Shown here piece by piece: positions 62,698-64,000 of a stretch of DNA of 64,000 nucleotides. Every line of letters starts with the position of its first letter. Within the stretch, counting starts at the first letter, position 1. The notes under the pieces were generated by a model. It worked only from the letters and a program-made list of their open reading frames with translations. It searched no databases and was not told where the DNA came from. The stretch is from positions 62,927 to 126,926 of the forward strand of contig MKTZ01000012.1 in assembly GCA_001898505.1 (NCBI GenBank). The letters run 5' to 3'. The position numbers were made by a program, and so were the translations under genes. The DNA comes from Sphingobacteriales bacterium 50-39. Its GTDB lineage: Bacteria > Bacteroidota > Bacteroidia > Chitinophagales > Chitinophagaceae.

Positions 62698-64000
62698 ATG
62701 TATAGAACTCTGGTCATCATCGGTGTGATGACAGGCTTAGTAGCATGTAATGGCAAAAAGGATTACGATGCTGTCTTCAAGGACCCTAACCTGTATTGCG
62801 CCACTGTTTATCAACTGAATACGGTAGTAATGGGGAATAATTTCTCTCCCATAGTAGCTTCCCGAAATTATCTCTATGCCAATATTGCGGCTTATGAGGT
62901 GGTGGCAGGCAGCTATCCGGATCAGTATAATTCATTAGCCGGGCAGGTCAATGGATTAAAAGTCGTGCCCAAACCCACCGCCGGCAAGCCCGTCAATGCG
63001 GAATTTGCCGCCTTGCTGGCGTTTTGCAAGCTGGGTGAGGCCGTAACCTTCCCCGCGGGTAGCATGAAGGATTATGTCGACAGTCTGAAAAAGCTGGCGG
63101 AAGATCACGGCATGCCGTCCGATGTCTTTTCCAATTCCGTAGCCTATGCGGACACGGTATCCTCCGCCATCATGAAATGGAGCCGTAAGGACAATTACCT
63201 GGAGACCCGCGGCGCACCGGAATATACGGTGATGGATTCCCCCGGCCGTTGGGTGCCTACACCTCCAGCGTATACATCTGCCATGGAGCCTCATTGGAAT
63301 ACTATCCGGCCGGCTGTTATGGAAAAGGCTGATCAGTTCAATCCGCCGCCACCTTTCACATTCAATGTGAAGGACAAGAACAGCGAGTATTGCAAGGAAG
63401 TGATGAGCATCAAGAATGCCGTCGACAGCCTGACGGAAGAACAAGCGTGGATCGCGGATTTCTGGGATGACAATCCATTCAAGCTGAATGTATCGGGTCA
63501 CCTGATGTTCGGCACAAAGAAATTTTCTCCTCCGGGGCACTGGATGAGTATTGTCGGCATCGCCGCCAGGAAGGCAAAGGCGGACTTCTCCACCACGGTC
63601 TGCGCCTATGCAAAGACGGCTATCGCCCTGTTCGATGCCTTTATAGAGTGCTGGAATGAAAAATATCGTTACAATACAGCGCGTCCAGAGACCGTGATCA
63701 ATAAATATTTCGACGCCAACTGGCGCCCGCATTTACAGACGCCTCCCTTCCCGGAATATACCTGTGGTCACTCCACCTGCTCATCCGCGGCTGCGGAAGC
63801 GCTCACCAGCGTTTTTGGGGATAATTTCAATTATACGGACACTACGGAGCTCGAGTTCGGTATCAAGAGCCGAAGCTTCGCCTCTTTCCGTGCCGCCGCC
63901 GAGGAGAATAACTGGGCGCGGTTTTACGGGGGCATCCATTTTCACCACTCCTGTATCATCAGCACCGAGTACGGGAAGAAAGTCGGCGAGCTGGTAGTAG
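62698..64000 (+). CDS. vanadium-dependent haloperoxidase/PAP2-type lipoprotein, 3' truncated by window
   Basis: 434 codons visible, frame open at the right edge. N-terminus MYRTLVIIGVMTGLVACNG is a lipoprotein signal (Cys after GLVA). The C-terminal half has the vanadate/phosphate site shared by haloperoxidases and PAP2 phosphatases: K-x6-RP in KYRYNTARPETVI, a Gly-His in PEYTCGHSTCSSAAAEAL (usual PSGH) and R-x5-H in RFYGGIHFHHS. The last motif normally reads R-x5-H-x3-D; here Ser takes the Asp place, a change also found among haloperoxidase-like proteins. Likely a periplasmic phosphatase or haloperoxidase-fold enzyme. Start is the ATG at 62698 after a hairpin. Confidence 0.85.
   Translation, partial: MYRTLVIIGVMTGLVACNGKKDYDAVFKDPNLYCATVYQLNTVVMGNNFSPIVASRNYLYANIAAYEVVAGSYPDQYNSLAGQVNGLKVVPKPTAGKPVNAEFAALLAFCKLGEAVTFPAGSMKDYVDSLKKLAEDHGMPSDVFSNSVAYADTVSSAIMKWSRKDNYLETRGAPEYTVMDSPGRWVPTPPAYTSAMEPHWNTIRPAVMEKADQFNPPPPFTFNVKDKNSEYCKEVMSIKNAVDSLTEEQAWIADFWDDNPFKLNVSGHLMFGTKKFSPPGHWMSIVGIAARKAKADFSTTVCAYAKTAIALFDAFIECWNEKYRYNTARPETVINKYFDANWRPHLQTPPFPEYTCGHSTCSSAAAEALTSVFGDNFNYTDTTELEFGIKSRSFASFRAAAEENNWARFYGGIHFHHSCIISTEYGKKVGELVV

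Overview
The window reads as chromosomal DNA of a Bacteroidota bacterium, most likely family Chitinophagaceae (phylum confident, family moderate). Evidence seen: a GldA gliding-type ABC ATPase, carboxypeptidase-regulatory-domain/outer-membrane-barrel proteins, DUF6934, a fused IcmF mutase, a secreted NagZ/beta-lactamase fusion, an ECF sigma factor with a membrane partner, few Shine-Dalgarno sites and many TAnnTTTG promoter boxes of the Bacteroidota type. No rRNA, tRNA, CRISPR array, transposase or phage gene was recognised. Gene density is high, with several 1-8 bp overlaps.

Layout. 0-5.7 kb: the start of an RluE-like pseudouridine synthase, an LpxD-type acyltransferase, a regulatory-domain protein, and a minus-strand pheS / 3-hydroxyacyl-CoA dehydrogenase / epimerase operon. 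5.8-15.2 kb: an arginase-fold protein, an AraC regulator with a short-chain dehydrogenase behind a probable operator, DacB-type carboxypeptidase, MutL and the NagZ/beta-lactamase fusion. 15.3-15.9 kb: a small low-GC DUF6934 two-gene module. 15.9-24.2 kb: nth, a small protein, FtsB, enolase, GldA, an MFS carrier, acetyl-CoA synthetase and an L,D-transpeptidase. 24.4-27.3 kb: ECF sigma, anti-sigma-like protein and barrel protein. 27.5-32.6 kb: kbl, RidA, a dehydrogenase-like protein without a nucleotide site, TsaB, an ArsR regulator and an MBL-rhodanese protein. 32.6-39.5 kb: a response regulator with a decayed kinase, two tandem LpxL-type acyltransferases, an AmgK-RapZ fusion and a large barrel protein. 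39.6-51.3 kb: FUSC protein, KorA without KorB, a TolC-MacA-MacB efflux operon, DUF763 and glucokinase. 51.4-54.8 kb: IcmF.

54.9-61.9 kb is the accessory part. It is visibly AT-rich (single 60-base lines counted by hand: 19/60 G+C at 60001 against 40/60 at 22021). It holds a 7TM sensor kinase/response regulator pair and, divergently, a five-gene run of exported proteins spaced -1 to 8 bp: an unknown small protein, a protein joining a coiled coil and hydrophobic segment to a probable beta-barrel, a Tlde1/DUF2778-like L,D-transpeptidase-fold protein with His and Cys in place, a MORN/YwqK-like protein and a TonB-C-like protein. This is the best candidate for an undescribed envelope system. The window closes with a membrane-anchored unknown protein and a truncated vanadium-haloperoxidase/PAP2 protein.

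Shared threads: many genes serve cell-wall turnover or lipid A (DacB, NagZ fusion, YkuD, AmgK-RapZ, LpxD, two LpxL) and acyl-CoA metabolism (two 3HCDH-like proteins, Acs, IcmF, KorA). Intergenic DNA repeatedly carries short palindromes, including a two-hairpin element present in several copies.
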